DNA of 64,000 bases from Rhodobacterales bacterium HKCCSP123 (GCA_015689745.1 WVSO01000003.1:1-64000); one strand, 5' to 3'; shown: positions 9,068 through 26,254, numbered from the stretch's first letter. Translations and numbers: made by a program. The notes: generated by a model from the sequence alone, not told the origin.

Positions 9068-9756
9068 GCCCGATACTCCAGGCAGGTCGAGATGTAGAAG
9101 CCGCGGCTCACGCGTTCGACCTCGGTGATCGACCCTGTTGCGCCGCGCAGAGCCGTTTCACGGGCCAGCCTCCGGGGCGCATGCGGGATCATCGTGGGCG
9201 AGCGGTCGGAGCGCGGGAAGAGTTTGCCCAGCGTCCAGAAGGCCATGAGGAAGGCCGTGCGCGGCGCGACGGTGAAGACGACGCTGTCGCGGACACGGGG
9301 GCAGAGATGCGCCAATGCCCGGCCAAGGTCGGGGGCCTCGTAATAGATCATCGAGTCCATCGCCATGACGTGATCGAATGACCCCAGGTCCGACGACAGC
9401 ATGTCGCCCGAGGTGAAGGTCACCTTGGCCGCCAACTCCTCGGGCAGGCGCTTCGCCGCGATCTCGACCAGCGAGGGCGAGATGTCGATCGCCACCACCT
9501 CGGCCCCGCGGCGCGCGAGTTCCTCGGTCATGGCCCCCGTCCCGCACCCCGCGTCGAGGACGCGCTTGCCGGTCAGGTCTGGTGCGAGGCGGGACAGCAT
9601 GATCGCCCTCATCCTGTCCCGCCCCTCGCGCACGGTCTGGCGAATGCCGGACACGGGCGCATCCGATGTCAACCGCTCCCACGTTTTCGTGGCGGTGCGG
9701 TCGAAATAGGCTTCGACGCGGTCGCGCGTGGCGCCGTATGTGGGCGTTGCCACCAT
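9064..9756 (-). CDS. bchM: Mg-protoporphyrin IX methyltransferase
   Basis: This 230-residue SAM-dependent enzyme methylates the C13 propionate of Mg-protoporphyrin IX, the substrate then used by AcsF. The SAM-binding motif is VLDAGCGTGAMTEELARRG at about residues 65-85. The N-terminal YFDRTATKTWERLTSD segment is typical of BchM. It starts one base from the bchL stop and its stop overlaps the lhaA start, so it sits in a tightly coupled bchL-bchM-lhaA-puh run. Confidence 0.96.
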   Translation of the reverse strand: MVATPTYGATRDRVEAYFDRTATKTWERLTSDAPVSGIRQTVREGRDRMRAIMLSRLAPDLTGKRVLDAGCGTGAMTEELARRGAEVVAIDISPSLVEIAAKRLPEELAAKVTFTSGDMLSSDLGSFDHVMAMDSMIYYEAPDLGRALAHLCPRVRDSVVFTVAPRTAFLMAFWTLGKLFPRSDRSPTMIPHAPRRLARETALRGATGSITEVERVSRGFYISTCLEYRA

Positions 9757-9757
9757 C

Positions 9758-17705
<7,948 letters not shown>

Positions 17706-17830
17706 TATTGAACGTCCAGTTTCGAAGGCGTGTCAGGTGCTTGACGTCCCCGGCCCGCCCACGCTTCGCCAAGAAAAAAAGGCGTGTCGGCGAACGTCGG
17801 TGCGGGGGGCACCCCTTGAAAGTGAAAGGA

Positions 17831-17848
17831 TGTCAATTTACTTTGACA
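17831..17848. promoter_or_regulatory. PpsR/CrtJ operator upstream of ppaA
   Basis: TGTCAATTTACTTTGACA is an exact TGT-N12-ACA palindrome about 100 nt before ppaA. Its right half contains TTGACA reading toward ppaA, so it may cover the -35 of the ppaA-ppsR promoter; the matching -10 (GACACT, 17-nt spacing) is poor. Confidence 0.75.
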
Positions 17849-17947
17849 GACGGACGTGGATCAGCGACACTGAAGGGGAACATTTGCTGACCGACCGACG
17901 CGAGACGACAAATAGACGTTAGGCGGCGGCGCAAGTGGTGAACTCAC

Positions 17948-18763
17948 ATGAAGGACGACGCGCACATGCGGCCAGTGACCGGTTCGGTCATGGAGCCTGA
18001 GGAGGTCACGCGCCTTGCCCGGCGTGCGATCGCCGTTCTTGCTGCGCATGGCCCCGGTCGCAGCGACGGCATGGCACGGCGCCTCGTCCAGATGAGTGAT
18101 GCGTTCATCTCTCCGGAAGAGGATCAGCGCCACGACGTGCTTCTTCGGCTCCGGCAGGATGGCGTCTCGAACGAGGACCTCGTCGATCACGTGATCCCCG
18201 CGGTGGCCCGACTGATGGGCGAGCGCTGGTTCGCCGACGATATCAGCTTCGCGCATGTGACCATCGGGGCCGCCCGTCTGCAGGAGACGGTGCGCGCCAT
18301 CGGCCGCCACGACGATGCCGAGGATGCAAGGGCGATCCTCCTGGTCGTGCCGCGGTCCGAGCATCATACGCTGGGGACCTTCGTGCTCGCCGACCAGTTG
18401 CGGCGCAGGGGCTATGCCGTGGACATCGCCGTCGACCGGCATCCGCGCCAGTTGGTCGAAGTGCTGCGAAAGCGGCGCTACCACATGGTCGGCATCACGG
18501 CCTCGGGGCGCAGAACGCTTGCATCCGTAAGGGAATTGGTGGACATAATCCGCCTTACGGTCACACGAGTGACACCTGTCATCATAGGCGGCCCCGTCCT
18601 CGACAAGGACCTCGACGTCCTGGCTTTGACGGGGGCCGATCATACCGCGCGGGATGCCATATCGGCATTGATGAAGTGCGGACTCGAGAGAGCAGGGAAA
18701 AGGGCCCTGTCCATGGCGAATTCAAACCGTACCGGTGACGGGGTGACCGGTGGTGAGGGCTAG
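17948..18763 (+). CDS. ppaA: PpaA/AerR B12-binding antirepressor of PpsR
   Basis: This 271-residue regulator is encoded directly upstream of ppsR. A helical cap domain (about residues 15-120, with GERWFADDISFAHVTIGAARLQ) precedes a cobalamin-binding Rossmann domain. His140 in SEHHTLG takes the place of the lower-ligand histidine of the DxHxxG B12 motif. In Rhodobacter this protein binds cobalamin and antagonises PpsR/CrtJ in a light- and oxygen-dependent way. Starts at 17948 or at the ATG at 17966 (preceded by AAGGA) are both possible; long and short forms are plausible. Only 6 nt separate it from ppsR. Confidence 0.9.
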   Translation: MKDDAHMRPVTGSVMEPEEVTRLARRAIAVLAAHGPGRSDGMARRLVQMSDAFISPEEDQRHDVLLRLRQDGVSNEDLVDHVIPAVARLMGERWFADDISFAHVTIGAARLQETVRAIGRHDDAEDARAILLVVPRSEHHTLGTFVLADQLRRRGYAVDIAVDRHPRQLVEVLRKRRYHMVGITASGRRTLASVRELVDIIRLTVTRVTPVIIGGPVLDKDLDVLALTGADHTARDAISALMKCGLERAGKRALSMANSNRTGDGVTGGEG

Positions 18764-18769
18764 GGTTTC

Positions 18770-20227
18770 ATGAACACGCGCGGATCAGAATTCCTCGATC
18801 AGCCTCAGGCGCCGCCCATCGGCCCCGAGCAGTTCAACGAGATCGTGACGACGGCGGCGGATCTCGCCATCGTGCTCGACACGCAGGGCACGGTGAAATC
18901 CGTCATCACGAACCCGCTCAATCCCACTTTGGGACGGCTCGACCACTGGAAGGACCGCGACATCCGCGAGTTCATGGCCGAGGACAGCCTTTCGAAGCTG
19001 GAAACCCAGCTCGAGGCCTACCGCGAAGGCCAGAAGAAGGCCGTCGACGCGATCGAGGTGAACCATTTCGACAATGCGAATTGGGAATTCCCGATCCGCT
19101 ACACGATCCACAAGACCAATAACCCCGACATCATCCTGATGCTCGGCCGCGACCTGCGGCCCATCGCCGAGTTGCAGCACCGCCTGGTCAAGGCCCAGCT
19201 GGCGCTCGAGAAGGATTACGAGACCCACCGCGATTACGAGACGCGCTACCGGGTCATCATGGAAGCCGCGCGCGATGCGCTGGTGCTGGTGGATGTCGCC
19301 TCCGGGCGCATCCTCGACCTCAATTCGGCCGCGGCCCAGATCCTCGGGGCCGAGGCCGACAGCCTGGCCGGCAGCGCCTTCACGCAGGAATTCGAAGGCC
19401 GCCGCCGCGGTGAGTTCATCGAAGGGCTGGTGCTGGCCGCCGGTGACGAGGCCGGGGGGCCGGTGCAGGTCACCACGCGCCGCGGCAAGGCCGATGTGGC
19501 AATCCACCCGATCGTGTTCCGCGCCGCGGGCGAGAAGTCGCTGCTCTGCCGGATCGAGACCGCGAAAAGCGCCGAGACCGTGGCCGCGGAACTCTCGACA
19601 ACGCTGGCGCAGCTTTACCGCGAGGGGCCCGACGCCGTCGTCGTCACGGATGCCCATGGCGTGATCCGGTCCGCCAACGACGCCTTCCTCGGGCTCACCG
19701 ACGCCGGATCGCTGGCCGACGTGAAGGGCAAGTCGCTGGGCGAATACCTGTCGCGCGGCAGCGTGGACCTCAAGGTTCTGACCGACACTGCCGCGCGGTC
19801 CGGCAAGATGCGCATGTACGCCACCCGGCTCGAGGGGGCCTATGGCTCGCAACTGTCGGTGGAGCTGTCGGCGACGCATCTGAACGCGGGTGGCATGTCG
19901 GGCTTCGCCTTCGTGATCCGCGACACCTCGCGGATGGAGGTCGTGCGCGAACCCGCCTCCGCCGTGACCGCCATTCCCGGTGCCGCGCCCGTCTCGGACG
20001 ACGCGATGCGCAACGTGATGGACCTGGTGGGCTCGGCGCCGCTGAAGGACATCGTCGCCGCCACCACCGACGTGGTCGAGAAGATGTGCATCGAGACCGC
20101 GGTCGAACTGACCGACAACAACCGCGTCGCGGCCGCCGAGATGCTCGGCCTGTCGCGGCAGTCGCTCTACGTGAAGCTGCGGAAGTACGGGCTTCTGCAC
20201 AAGAACGACCGCAACTCGTCCAACTGA
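18770..20227 (+). CDS. ppsR: Transcriptional repressor PpsR/CrtJ
   Basis: This 485-residue master regulator represses bch, crt and puc genes in oxygen through TGT-N12-ACA sites. The order is an N-terminal PAS-like domain (about 20-130), a coiled linker (135-160), two PAS domains (about 160-265 and 280-390), and a Fis-type helix-turn-helix at the C-terminus (about 448-475, NNRVAAAEMLGLSRQSLYVKLRK). Only two cysteines are present, Cys260 and Cys440, in places corresponding to the redox cysteines of Rhodobacter PpsR; Cys440 lies just before the DNA-binding domain. It is co-transcribed with ppaA and followed by a terminator. Confidence 0.97.
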   Translation: MNTRGSEFLDQPQAPPIGPEQFNEIVTTAADLAIVLDTQGTVKSVITNPLNPTLGRLDHWKDRDIREFMAEDSLSKLETQLEAYREGQKKAVDAIEVNHFDNANWEFPIRYTIHKTNNPDIILMLGRDLRPIAELQHRLVKAQLALEKDYETHRDYETRYRVIMEAARDALVLVDVASGRILDLNSAAAQILGAEADSLAGSAFTQEFEGRRRGEFIEGLVLAAGDEAGGPVQVTTRRGKADVAIHPIVFRAAGEKSLLCRIETAKSAETVAAELSTTLAQLYREGPDAVVVTDAHGVIRSANDAFLGLTDAGSLADVKGKSLGEYLSRGSVDLKVLTDTAARSGKMRMYATRLEGAYGSQLSVELSATHLNAGGMSGFAFVIRDTSRMEVVREPASAVTAIPGAAPVSDDAMRNVMDLVGSAPLKDIVAATTDVVEKMCIETAVELTDNNRVAAAEMLGLSRQSLYVKLRKYGLLHKNDRNSSN

Positions 20228-20248
20228 TCCCCAGGAGATCCGCGCAAT

Positions 20249-20270
20249 CCCCTGCCCTGGCGGGGGTTTT
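20249..20270 (+). terminator. Rho-independent terminator after ppsR
   Basis: A GC-rich stem (CCCCTGC paired with GCGGGGG, one G-U in RNA, 4-nt loop) is followed by TTTT. It lies 22 nt after the ppsR stop and would separate the ppaA-ppsR transcript from bchG. Confidence 0.7.
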
Positions 20271-20311
20271 GCCGTGCGTCAGCGCGCGTTTACACTTGCC
20301 GACTCGTAAAG

Positions 20312-20329
20312 TGTCAGGCTATGTTTACA
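20312..20329. promoter_or_regulatory. PpsR/CrtJ operator at the bchG start
   Basis: TGTCAGGCTATGTTTACA is an exact TGT-N12-ACA site whose right end is 3 nt before the bchG ATG at 20333. A weak promoter (TTGCCG at 20296, 18-nt spacer, TATGTT at 20320) would lie under it and start transcription almost at the ATG. The 9-bp word GTTTACACT occurs twice (20288-20296 and 20323-20331), so the region may hold more than one regulator site. Confidence 0.7.
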
Positions 20330-20342
20330 CTCATGAGTGTAA
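20325..20342. repeat. Perfect 18-bp palindrome centred on the bchG start codon
   Basis: TTACACTCATGAGTGTAA is fully self-complementary and includes the ATG of bchG at 20333-20335. It overlaps the right half of the PpsR box. It could be an additional operator or, as RNA, a stem that hides the start codon. No function is known to me. Confidence 0.6.
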
Positions 20343-21256
20343 CGACCGACCTCACCCCGCCGACATCGCCGCGCAGCCTTCCCGAGCCGAAGGCCGTTCT
20401 CACGCTGCTGAAGCCGATCACATGGTTCCCGCCGATGTGGGCCTATCTCTGCGGCGCGGTCTCGGCCGGCGTGTCGCCCTCCGGGCACTGGATCGCCGTG
20501 ATCCTCGGCGTGATCCTCGCCGGGCCCATCGTCTGCGGAATGAGCCAGGCCGCGAATGACTGGTGCGACCGGCACGTCGACGCGATCAACGAGCCGCACC
20601 GCCCGATCCCCTCGGGGCGCATTCCGGGGCGCTGGGGCCTGTGGATCGCCATCGCCATGTCCGGTTTCGCCGCCGTGGTGGGACTTGCGCTTGGCCCCTG
20701 GGGGTTCGCGGCGACGCTGGTCGCCATCGCCGCCGCCTGGGCCTATTCGGTCGAGCCTGTCCGCCTGAAACGCTCGGGCTGGTGGGGACCGGGGCTTGTC
20801 GGTCTCAGCTACGAAACTCTGCCCTGGTTCACCGGTGCTGCCGTCCTGTCGATGGGTGCGCCAAGCTGGCCCGTGATCATCGTGGCCGTCCTTTACGGGA
20901 TCGGCGCGCATGGCATCATGACGCTGAACGATTTCAAGGCGCTGGAAGGCGACCGGCAGATGGGGGTGAACTCCCTTCCCGTCACGCTCGGCCCGGAACG
21001 CGCGGCCAAGCTTGCCTGCGTGGTCATGGCCGTTCCGCAGGTCATCGTCTTTGCGCTGCTCTTTTTCGTCTGGGACCGCCCGGTTCATGGCCTCGCCATC
21101 GCCGTCTCGCTCATCGCGCAGCTTTACGCGATGCAGGTCCTGCTGCGTGATCCAAAGGGCAAGGCCCCGTGGTACAACGGCGTGGGCGTCACGCTTTACG
21201 TCTCCGGCATGATGGTCACCGCCTTTGCCGTCCGCACGCTGGAGGCCTGGCCGTGA
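20333..21256 (+). CDS. bchG: Bacteriochlorophyll synthase (prenyltransferase)
   Basis: This 307-residue UbiA-type membrane prenyltransferase attaches geranylgeranyl diphosphate to bacteriochlorophyllide a. NDWCDRHVDAINEPHRPIPSG is the first aspartate-rich diphosphate-binding motif and NDFKALEGDRQMGVNSLP the second; LLKPITWFPPMWAYLCG is the family N-terminus. The start is placed at the ATG at 20333 (MSVTTD), because an in-frame ATG at 20321 falls inside the PpsR operator and adds four residues with no counterpart. No good ribosome-binding site is seen. Its stop overlaps the next gene by 4 nt. Confidence 0.95.
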   Translation: MSVTTDLTPPTSPRSLPEPKAVLTLLKPITWFPPMWAYLCGAVSAGVSPSGHWIAVILGVILAGPIVCGMSQAANDWCDRHVDAINEPHRPIPSGRIPGRWGLWIAIAMSGFAAVVGLALGPWGFAATLVAIAAAWAYSVEPVRLKRSGWWGPGLVGLSYETLPWFTGAAVLSMGAPSWPVIIVAVLYGIGAHGIMTLNDFKALEGDRQMGVNSLPVTLGPERAAKLACVVMAVPQVIVFALLFFVWDRPVHGLAIAVSLIAQLYAMQVLLRDPKGKAPWYNGVGVTLYVSGMMVTAFAVRTLEAWP

Positions 21257-22545
21257 CGCTGTCCTGGGTCCAGATCATCCGGCTTGGCTTCGTGCAGATG
21301 GCGCTCGGGGCCATTGTCGTTCTGACGACCTCGACCCTCAACCGCCTGATGGTGGTGGAGCTTGCCCTGCCCGCCGTTCTGCCCGGCGCGCTGGTGGCGC
21401 TGCATTACGGCATCCAGATCACGCGGCCTCAATGGGGTTACAAGTCCGACACCGGCGGAAAACGCACGCGCTGGATCATCGGCGGCATGGGTATCCTTGC
21501 GCTCGGCGGGCTGTCCGCGGCCTATGGCGTCGTCCTGATGGAGACGCAGGCGACGCTTGGCCTGATCGTCTCGATCCTCGCCTATGCGGCGATCGGCGTC
21601 GGCGTGGGGGCCTCGGGCACCTCGCTGCTGGCGCTGCTGGCCACGGCGACCGCGCCGCGGCGCAGGCCCGCGGCCGCCACGATCACCTGGCTGATGATGA
21701 TTTTCGGCATCGCCATGACCGCGGGTGTTTCGGGCCAGTTCCTCGACCCCTACACGCCCCTGCGCCTGATGGAGGTGGTCGGCGTCGTGACGCTTGGCGC
21801 CTTCGCGCTGACCTGTCTTGCCGTCCGCGGCATCGAGGCCCGCGTCACCGCCCGCCCGCAAGAGGCCGGCGCCCCCTTCCTCGACGGTCTGCGCGAGGTC
21901 TGGGCCGAGCCCAAGGCGCGGATGTTCACGCTCTTCGTCTTCCTCAGCATGACCGCCTATTTCATGCAGGAACTGATCCTGGAACCCTATTCCGGCCTCG
22001 TCTTCGGCTTCACGCCGGGCCAGTCCACCACGCTGTCGGGCGCGCAGAACGGCGGCGTCTTCCTCGGCATGGTCGTGGTCGGCGTCGCGGGCACCGCGCT
22101 CAGGCTCTTCACGCTCAAGACATGGGTGATCGTCGGCTGCATCGGCTCGGCCGCGGCCCTTCTGGGCATCACCGCGCTGGGCCAGATGGGCCCCGGTGCG
22201 CCGCTTCTGCCTGCGGTCGTGGCGATGGGCTTCTTCAACGGCATGTTCGCGGTCGCCGCCATCGGCTCGATGATGGCGCTGGCCGGCGAAGGGCGCGACG
22301 CGCGCGAGGGCACGCGGATGGGCCTTTGGGGCGCCGCGCAGGCGATTGCCGCGGGCTTCGGCGGGCTGGCGGGGGCAGGGCTGGCCGATCTCGCCCGCAC
22401 CGCGATGCCCGATGCCGCCGCCTTCGGCGCGGTCTTCAGTTTCGAGGCCCTTCTCTATCTCGCCTCCGCCGTCATGGCGCTGCGGGTGATGGAGGGCAAG
22501 GTTTCCATGGCGCCGCAGGCCGGCGCAGCCGTTCCGGGAGAATGA
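21253..22545 (+). CDS. BCD-family MFS protein (orf428/PucC-like) between bchG and bchP
   Basis: This 430-residue major facilitator protein has about 12 hydrophobic segments and belongs to the same bacteriochlorophyll-delivery family as LhaA and PucC. A gene of this type always lies between bchG and bchP in Rhodobacter-like PGCs (orf428 in Rhodobacter capsulatus). It is thought to move or hand over newly made bacteriochlorophyll, though this is not proven. The GTG at 21253 makes a GTGA overlap with the bchG stop; the longer open frame upstream is inside bchG. LGFVQMALGAIVVLTTSTLNR and YKSDTGGKRTRWIIGG match the LhaA signatures. Confidence 0.9.
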   Translation: MTLSWVQIIRLGFVQMALGAIVVLTTSTLNRLMVVELALPAVLPGALVALHYGIQITRPQWGYKSDTGGKRTRWIIGGMGILALGGLSAAYGVVLMETQATLGLIVSILAYAAIGVGVGASGTSLLALLATATAPRRRPAAATITWLMMIFGIAMTAGVSGQFLDPYTPLRLMEVVGVVTLGAFALTCLAVRGIEARVTARPQEAGAPFLDGLREVWAEPKARMFTLFVFLSMTAYFMQELILEPYSGLVFGFTPGQSTTLSGAQNGGVFLGMVVVGVAGTALRLFTLKTWVIVGCIGSAAALLGITALGQMGPGAPLLPAVVAMGFFNGMFAVAAIGSMMALAGEGRDAREGTRMGLWGAAQAIAAGFGGLAGAGLADLARTAMPDAAAFGAVFSFEALLYLASAVMALRVMEGKVSMAPQAGAAVPGE

Positions 22546-22547
22546 CC

Positions 22548-23729
22548 ATGAAATACGATGTCGTCGTCGTGGGCGGGGGTCCCTCGGGCGCCACCGCCGC
22601 CGAGGATCTGGCGCGATCGGGCCACAAGGTTGCGATGATCGACCGCGCCGGCCGGATCAAGCCCTGCGGCGGGGCCATTCCCCCGCGCCTGATCCGCGAT
22701 TTCAACATCCCCGACGATCAGCTTGTGGCCAGGATCACCACCGCGCGCATGATCTCGCCCACGGGCCGCCGCGTCGATATCCCGATCGAGAACGGCTTCG
22801 TCGGCATGGTCGACCGCGAACATTTCGACGAGTTCCTGCGGGTGCGTGCGCAGGAGGCGGGGGCGGAGCGCGTCACCGGCACCTACACGCGCATCACCCG
22901 CGACAAGGACGGCACCCACGTTCATTACCGCGACAAGGCCACGGGCGAGGATCGCAGCCTTACCACCCGCCTTGTCATCGGGGCGGATGGCGCGCGCTCG
23001 AACGTCGCCCGGACCGAGATCAAGGACGGCGACAAGATCCCCTATGTGATCGCCTACCACGAGATCGTCGAGGCCCCCGGCCCGCGCGGGGAGTATCACC
23101 CCGACCGCTGCGACGTCGTCTATGACGGCCGCATCAGCCCGGATTTCTACGGCTGGGTCTTTCCGCACGGGAAGTCTGCCAGCATCGGCATGGGCAGCTT
23201 CCTGAAGGAGGTGGACCTGAAACAGGCCACCGCCGACCTGCGCGAAGCGAGCGGTCTGGCCGACTGCAAGACCATCCGCAAGGAGGGCGCGCCGATCCCG
23301 CTGAAGCCGCTGGACGAATGGGACAACGGGCGCGACGTGGTGCTGGCGGGCGACGCCGCCGGTGTCGTGGCTCCGTCGAGCGGCGAGGGCATCTATTACG
23401 CCATGATGGGCGGCCGCGTGGCGGCCATCGCCGCGGCGACCAAGCTGCAGACCGGGATGATCAAGGACCTGAAGCTTGCGCGGAAGCTCTTCATGCGCGA
23501 GCACAAGAACGTGTTCAAGATCCTCGGCGCGATGCAGGACGCCTATTACAAGTCCGACGAACGGCGCGAACGGTTCGTGTCGCTCTGCCATGACGTCGAC
23601 GTGCAGCGCCTGACCTTCGAGGCCTACATGAACAAGGAACTGGTCAAGGCGCGCCCCCTTGCGCATATAAAGATCGGTATCAAGAACCTTGCCCACCTGA
23701 CCGGGCTCGTGGCCCCGACGCGCGTATGA
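22548..23729 (+). CDS. bchP: Geranylgeranyl reductase (bacteriochlorophyll phytyl formation)
   Basis: This 393-residue FAD-dependent enzyme reduces the geranylgeranyl tail of bacteriochlorophyll to phytyl. The FAD-binding GGGPSGATAAEDLARSG is at the N-terminus, IKPCGGAIPPRLI follows, and GDAAGVVAPSSGEGIYYAM is the second FAD motif. The ATG at 22548 is 2 nt after the upstream stop; the longer open frame is an artefact of the overlapping MFS gene. The stop overlaps the idi start in an ATGA. Confidence 0.97.
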   Translation: MKYDVVVVGGGPSGATAAEDLARSGHKVAMIDRAGRIKPCGGAIPPRLIRDFNIPDDQLVARITTARMISPTGRRVDIPIENGFVGMVDREHFDEFLRVRAQEAGAERVTGTYTRITRDKDGTHVHYRDKATGEDRSLTTRLVIGADGARSNVARTEIKDGDKIPYVIAYHEIVEAPGPRGEYHPDRCDVVYDGRISPDFYGWVFPHGKSASIGMGSFLKEVDLKQATADLREASGLADCKTIRKEGAPIPLKPLDEWDNGRDVVLAGDAAGVVAPSSGEGIYYAMMGGRVAAIAAATKLQTGMIKDLKLARKLFMREHKNVFKILGAMQDAYYKSDERRERFVSLCHDVDVQRLTFEAYMNKELVKARPLAHIKIGIKNLAHLTGLVAPTRV

Positions 23730-24247
23730 CCGACATGATCCCGGCCTGGGTGAACGGCACATTGACCCCCGTCGAAAAGCTGGAGGCCCATGTGAAGGGC
23801 CTTCGCCACAAGGCGATTTCCGTGTTCCTGATGCGGGGGGACAAGGTGCTGCTGCAGCGCCGCGCGCTTGGCAAGTATCACACGCCGGGGCTTTGGGCGA
23901 ACACCTGCTGCACCCATCCCCATTGGGGCGAAGAGGCCGAGGCCTGCGCCACGCGGCGGCTTGAGCAGGAACTGGGCCTGAGCGACATCGACCTCACCTT
24001 CCGCGACACGGTCGAATACCGAGCCGATGTCGGCGGCGGGCTGATCGAGCACGAGGTCGTCGATATCTTCGTGGGCGAACTGCCCGCAGGGCGGGAGCCC
24101 GAACCGAACCCCGACGAGGTGATGGACACGATCTGGCAACCGCTTGCGCAGCTGATGCGCGAGGTGGTGGAAAGCCCCAGGGGCTTCACGCCCTGGCTGC
24201 AGATCTACCTGCGCGACCATGCCGGGGTGATCTTCCAGGACGCATGA
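23726..24247 (+). CDS. idi: Isopentenyl-diphosphate delta-isomerase
   Basis: This 173-residue type 1 (Nudix-fold) isomerase interconverts isopentenyl and dimethylallyl diphosphate, supplying CrtE and the BchG/BchP tail. WANTCCTHPHWGEE contains the catalytic cysteine and metal histidines, and ATRRLEQELGL is the Nudix-like glutamate segment. It is the last gene of the bchG-bchP unit and faces dxs, another isoprenoid gene, across a shared terminator. Confidence 0.96.
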   Translation: MTDMIPAWVNGTLTPVEKLEAHVKGLRHKAISVFLMRGDKVLLQRRALGKYHTPGLWANTCCTHPHWGEEAEACATRRLEQELGLSDIDLTFRDTVEYRADVGGGLIEHEVVDIFVGELPAGREPEPNPDEVMDTIWQPLAQLMREVVESPRGFTPWLQIYLRDHAGVIFQDA

Positions 24248-24248
24248 A

Positions 24249-24273
24249 AAAGGGCGCCCCAAGGGCGCCCTTT
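24249..24273. terminator. Bidirectional terminator between idi and dxs
   Basis: AAAGGGCGCCC and GGGCGCCCTTT form a perfect 11-bp stem with a 3-nt loop. A T-rich run follows on the plus strand and an A-run flanks the other side (T-run on the minus strand). It lies between convergent genes and can end both the idi and the puf-dxs transcripts. Confidence 0.85.
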
Positions 24274-24293
24274 CCTTTACGGCCCGTGCCCTC

Positions 24294-26213
24294 TCAGGCG
24301 CGGGCTTTTTCGTGCAGCGTGGCTACCCCCAGCGCGTCCAGCGCCGCGGCGGCGATATCCTCGGCCGTCAGGCCCGCATCGGCATACATGTCGCCGGGGC
24401 TGGCCTGGTCGATGAACCGGTCGGGCAGTGTCATGGTGCGGATCGCGCAGCCGCGATCCAGCTGGCCCGTCGCGGCCAGGTGGTGCAGCACCAGCGCCCC
24501 GAAGCCCAGCATCGAGCCTTGCTCGACCGTGATCAGCGCGCCGTGGCCTGAGACCAGCCGATCGACCAGCGCGGTATCCAGCGGCTTGGCAAAGCGCGCA
24601 TCGGCGATGGTCACGCTCAACCCGCGGGCTTCCAATGCGCGGGCGGCCTCGGTCGCCTCGGTCAGATGCGCGCCGAAGGACAGGAGCGCCACGTCGCGCC
24701 CCTCCTGCAGGACGCGGCCCTTGCCGATCTCCAGCACCTCGCCCTGGTCGGGCATCGGCACACCGGTCCCCTCGCCCCGCGGATAGCGAAGGGCAATCGG
24801 CCCGCTGTCATGGGCGGCGGCGGTGGCCATCATGTGAACCAACTCCGCCTCGTCGGCGCAGGCCATGACGGTCATGTTGGGCAGGGCGGCCAGGAAATTC
24901 ACGTCGAAAGCGCCGGCATGGGTCGGGCCGTCGGCCCCGACCAGCCCGGCGCGGTCGATCATGAAGCGCACGGGCAGGTTCTGCAGCGCCACGTCATGCA
25001 CCACCTGGTCATAGCCGCGCTGAAGGAAGCTCGAGTAGATCGCGCAAAAGGGTTTCATCCCCCCCGCGGCCATCCCGGCGGCAAAGGTCACCGCGTGCTG
25101 TTCCGCGATGCCCACGTCGAACACCCGGCCCGGCATCGCCTTTTGCAGGATGTTCAGCCCCGTGCCCCCCGGCATCGCGGCGGTCACGCCGACAATGGCG
25201 CTGTCCGTCTCTGCATGGCGCTTCAGACACTCGCCAAAGACCTTGGTATAGGCCGGTGCGTTGGGCGCCGATTTCTGCTGCACCCCGGTCGCCACGTCGA
25301 ATTTCGCCACGCCATGATAGCAATCGTCCGACAGCTCGGCCGGGGCATAGCCCTTGCCCTTCACGGTCACGGCATGGATCAGGACGGGGCCTGTCGCCCG
25401 CGCCTTGGCGCTGCGCAGCACGTTCAGAAGCTGGCCCATGTCATGCCCGTCGACCGGGCCGATATAGGTGAAGCCCAGGTGCTCGAAGAGCGTCGCGGAT
25501 TTCGGCGCACCGGTCACCAGCTCCCGAGCGCGCTCGGCGCCCTGGCGCAGCGGCTCGGGCAGGTGCTGGGCAACGCCATCGGCGATGTCCTTCAACGCCG
25601 CAAGCGGCGAATTCCGCGACAGCCCCGCCAGGTAGCTCGACATCGCACCCGTGGGCGGCGCGATGGACATGTCGTTGTCGTTCAGGATCACGAAGAGGCG
25701 CCGGCCGATATGTCCGGCGTTGTTCAGCGCCTCGTAGGCCATTCCGGCGCTGATCGAGCCGTCACCGATCACGGCGATCGCGTCGCCCGTCGCCTGCCCC
25801 ATCTCGCGCGCCATGGCAAAGCCCAGCGCGGCCGAGATGGAGGTCGAGGAATGCGCGGCGCCGAACGGGTCGTAATCGCTTTCGCTGCGCTTGGTGAACC
25901 CGCTGAGGCCGCCCTTCTGCCGCAGCGTGCGGATGCGGTCGCGGCGACCCGTGACGATCTTGTGCGGATAGCACTGGTGGCCGACATCCCAGACAAGCTT
26001 GTCATAGGGCGTGTTGAAGACCGCGTGGATCGCGACCGTCAACTCGACGACCCCAAGCGACGAACCAAGGTGCCCGCCCGTCTCGCTGACCGCCGAGATC
26101 GTCTCGGCGCGCAGCTCGTCGGCGCATTGTTTCAGCTCGGCGTCGGTGAGGCGGCGCAGGTCCGCGGGGTAGGTGACGCGGTCGAGAACGGGGGTGTGGG
26201 GTCTGTCGGTCAT
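24294..26213 (-). CDS. dxs: 1-deoxy-D-xylulose-5-phosphate synthase
   Basis: This 639-residue thiamine-diphosphate enzyme makes DXP from pyruvate and glyceraldehyde 3-phosphate, the first step of the MEP isoprenoid pathway. [35 protein letters not shown] (ThDP-binding) and [14 protein letters not shown] are conserved. The ATG at 26213 begins MTDRPHTP, the usual N-terminus; the open frame runs further up without homology. It follows pufC, as in other Rhodobacterales, so isoprenoid supply may rise with puf transcription. Confidence 0.97.
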   Translation of the reverse strand: MTDRPHTPVLDRVTYPADLRRLTDAELKQCADELRAETISAVSETGGHLGSSLGVVELTVAIHAVFNTPYDKLVWDVGHQCYPHKIVTGRRDRIRTLRQKGGLSGFTKRSESDYDPFGAAHSSTSISAALGFAMAREMGQATGDAIAVIGDGSISAGMAYEALNNAGHIGRRLFVILNDNDMSIAPPTGAMSSYLAGLSRNSPLAALKDIADGVAQHLPEPLRQGAERARELVTGAPKSATLFEHLGFTYIGPVDGHDMGQLLNVLRSAKARATGPVLIHAVTVKGKGYAPAELSDDCYHGVAKFDVATGVQQKSAPNAPAYTKVFGECLKRHAETDSAIVGVTAAMPGGTGLNILQKAMPGRVFDVGIAEQHAVTFAAGMAAGGMKPFCAIYSSFLQRGYDQVVHDVALQNLPVRFMIDRAGLVGADGPTHAGAFDVNFLAALPNMTVMACADEAELVHMMATAAAHDSGPIALRYPRGEGTGVPMPDQGEVLEIGKGRVLQEGRDVALLSFGAHLTEATEAARALEARGLSVTIADARFAKPLDTALVDRLVSGHGALITVEQGSMLGFGALVLHHLAATGQLDRGCAIRTMTLPDRFIDQASPGDMYADAGLTAEDIAAAALDALGVATLHEKARA

Positions 26214-26254
26214 TCTGTCGGTCCTCCCGAACCGGGTGGTCAGAGACGAAAAGA

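Noticed and set aside
17731-17748. Third PpsR box between bchF and ppaA
   Set aside because: TGT is followed at the right distance by GTC rather than ACA, so it is at best a half site.
21225-22547. Apparent long N-terminal extension of BchP
   Set aside because: The frame is open only because it overlaps the MFS gene; the conserved FAD-binding N-terminus begins at 22548.
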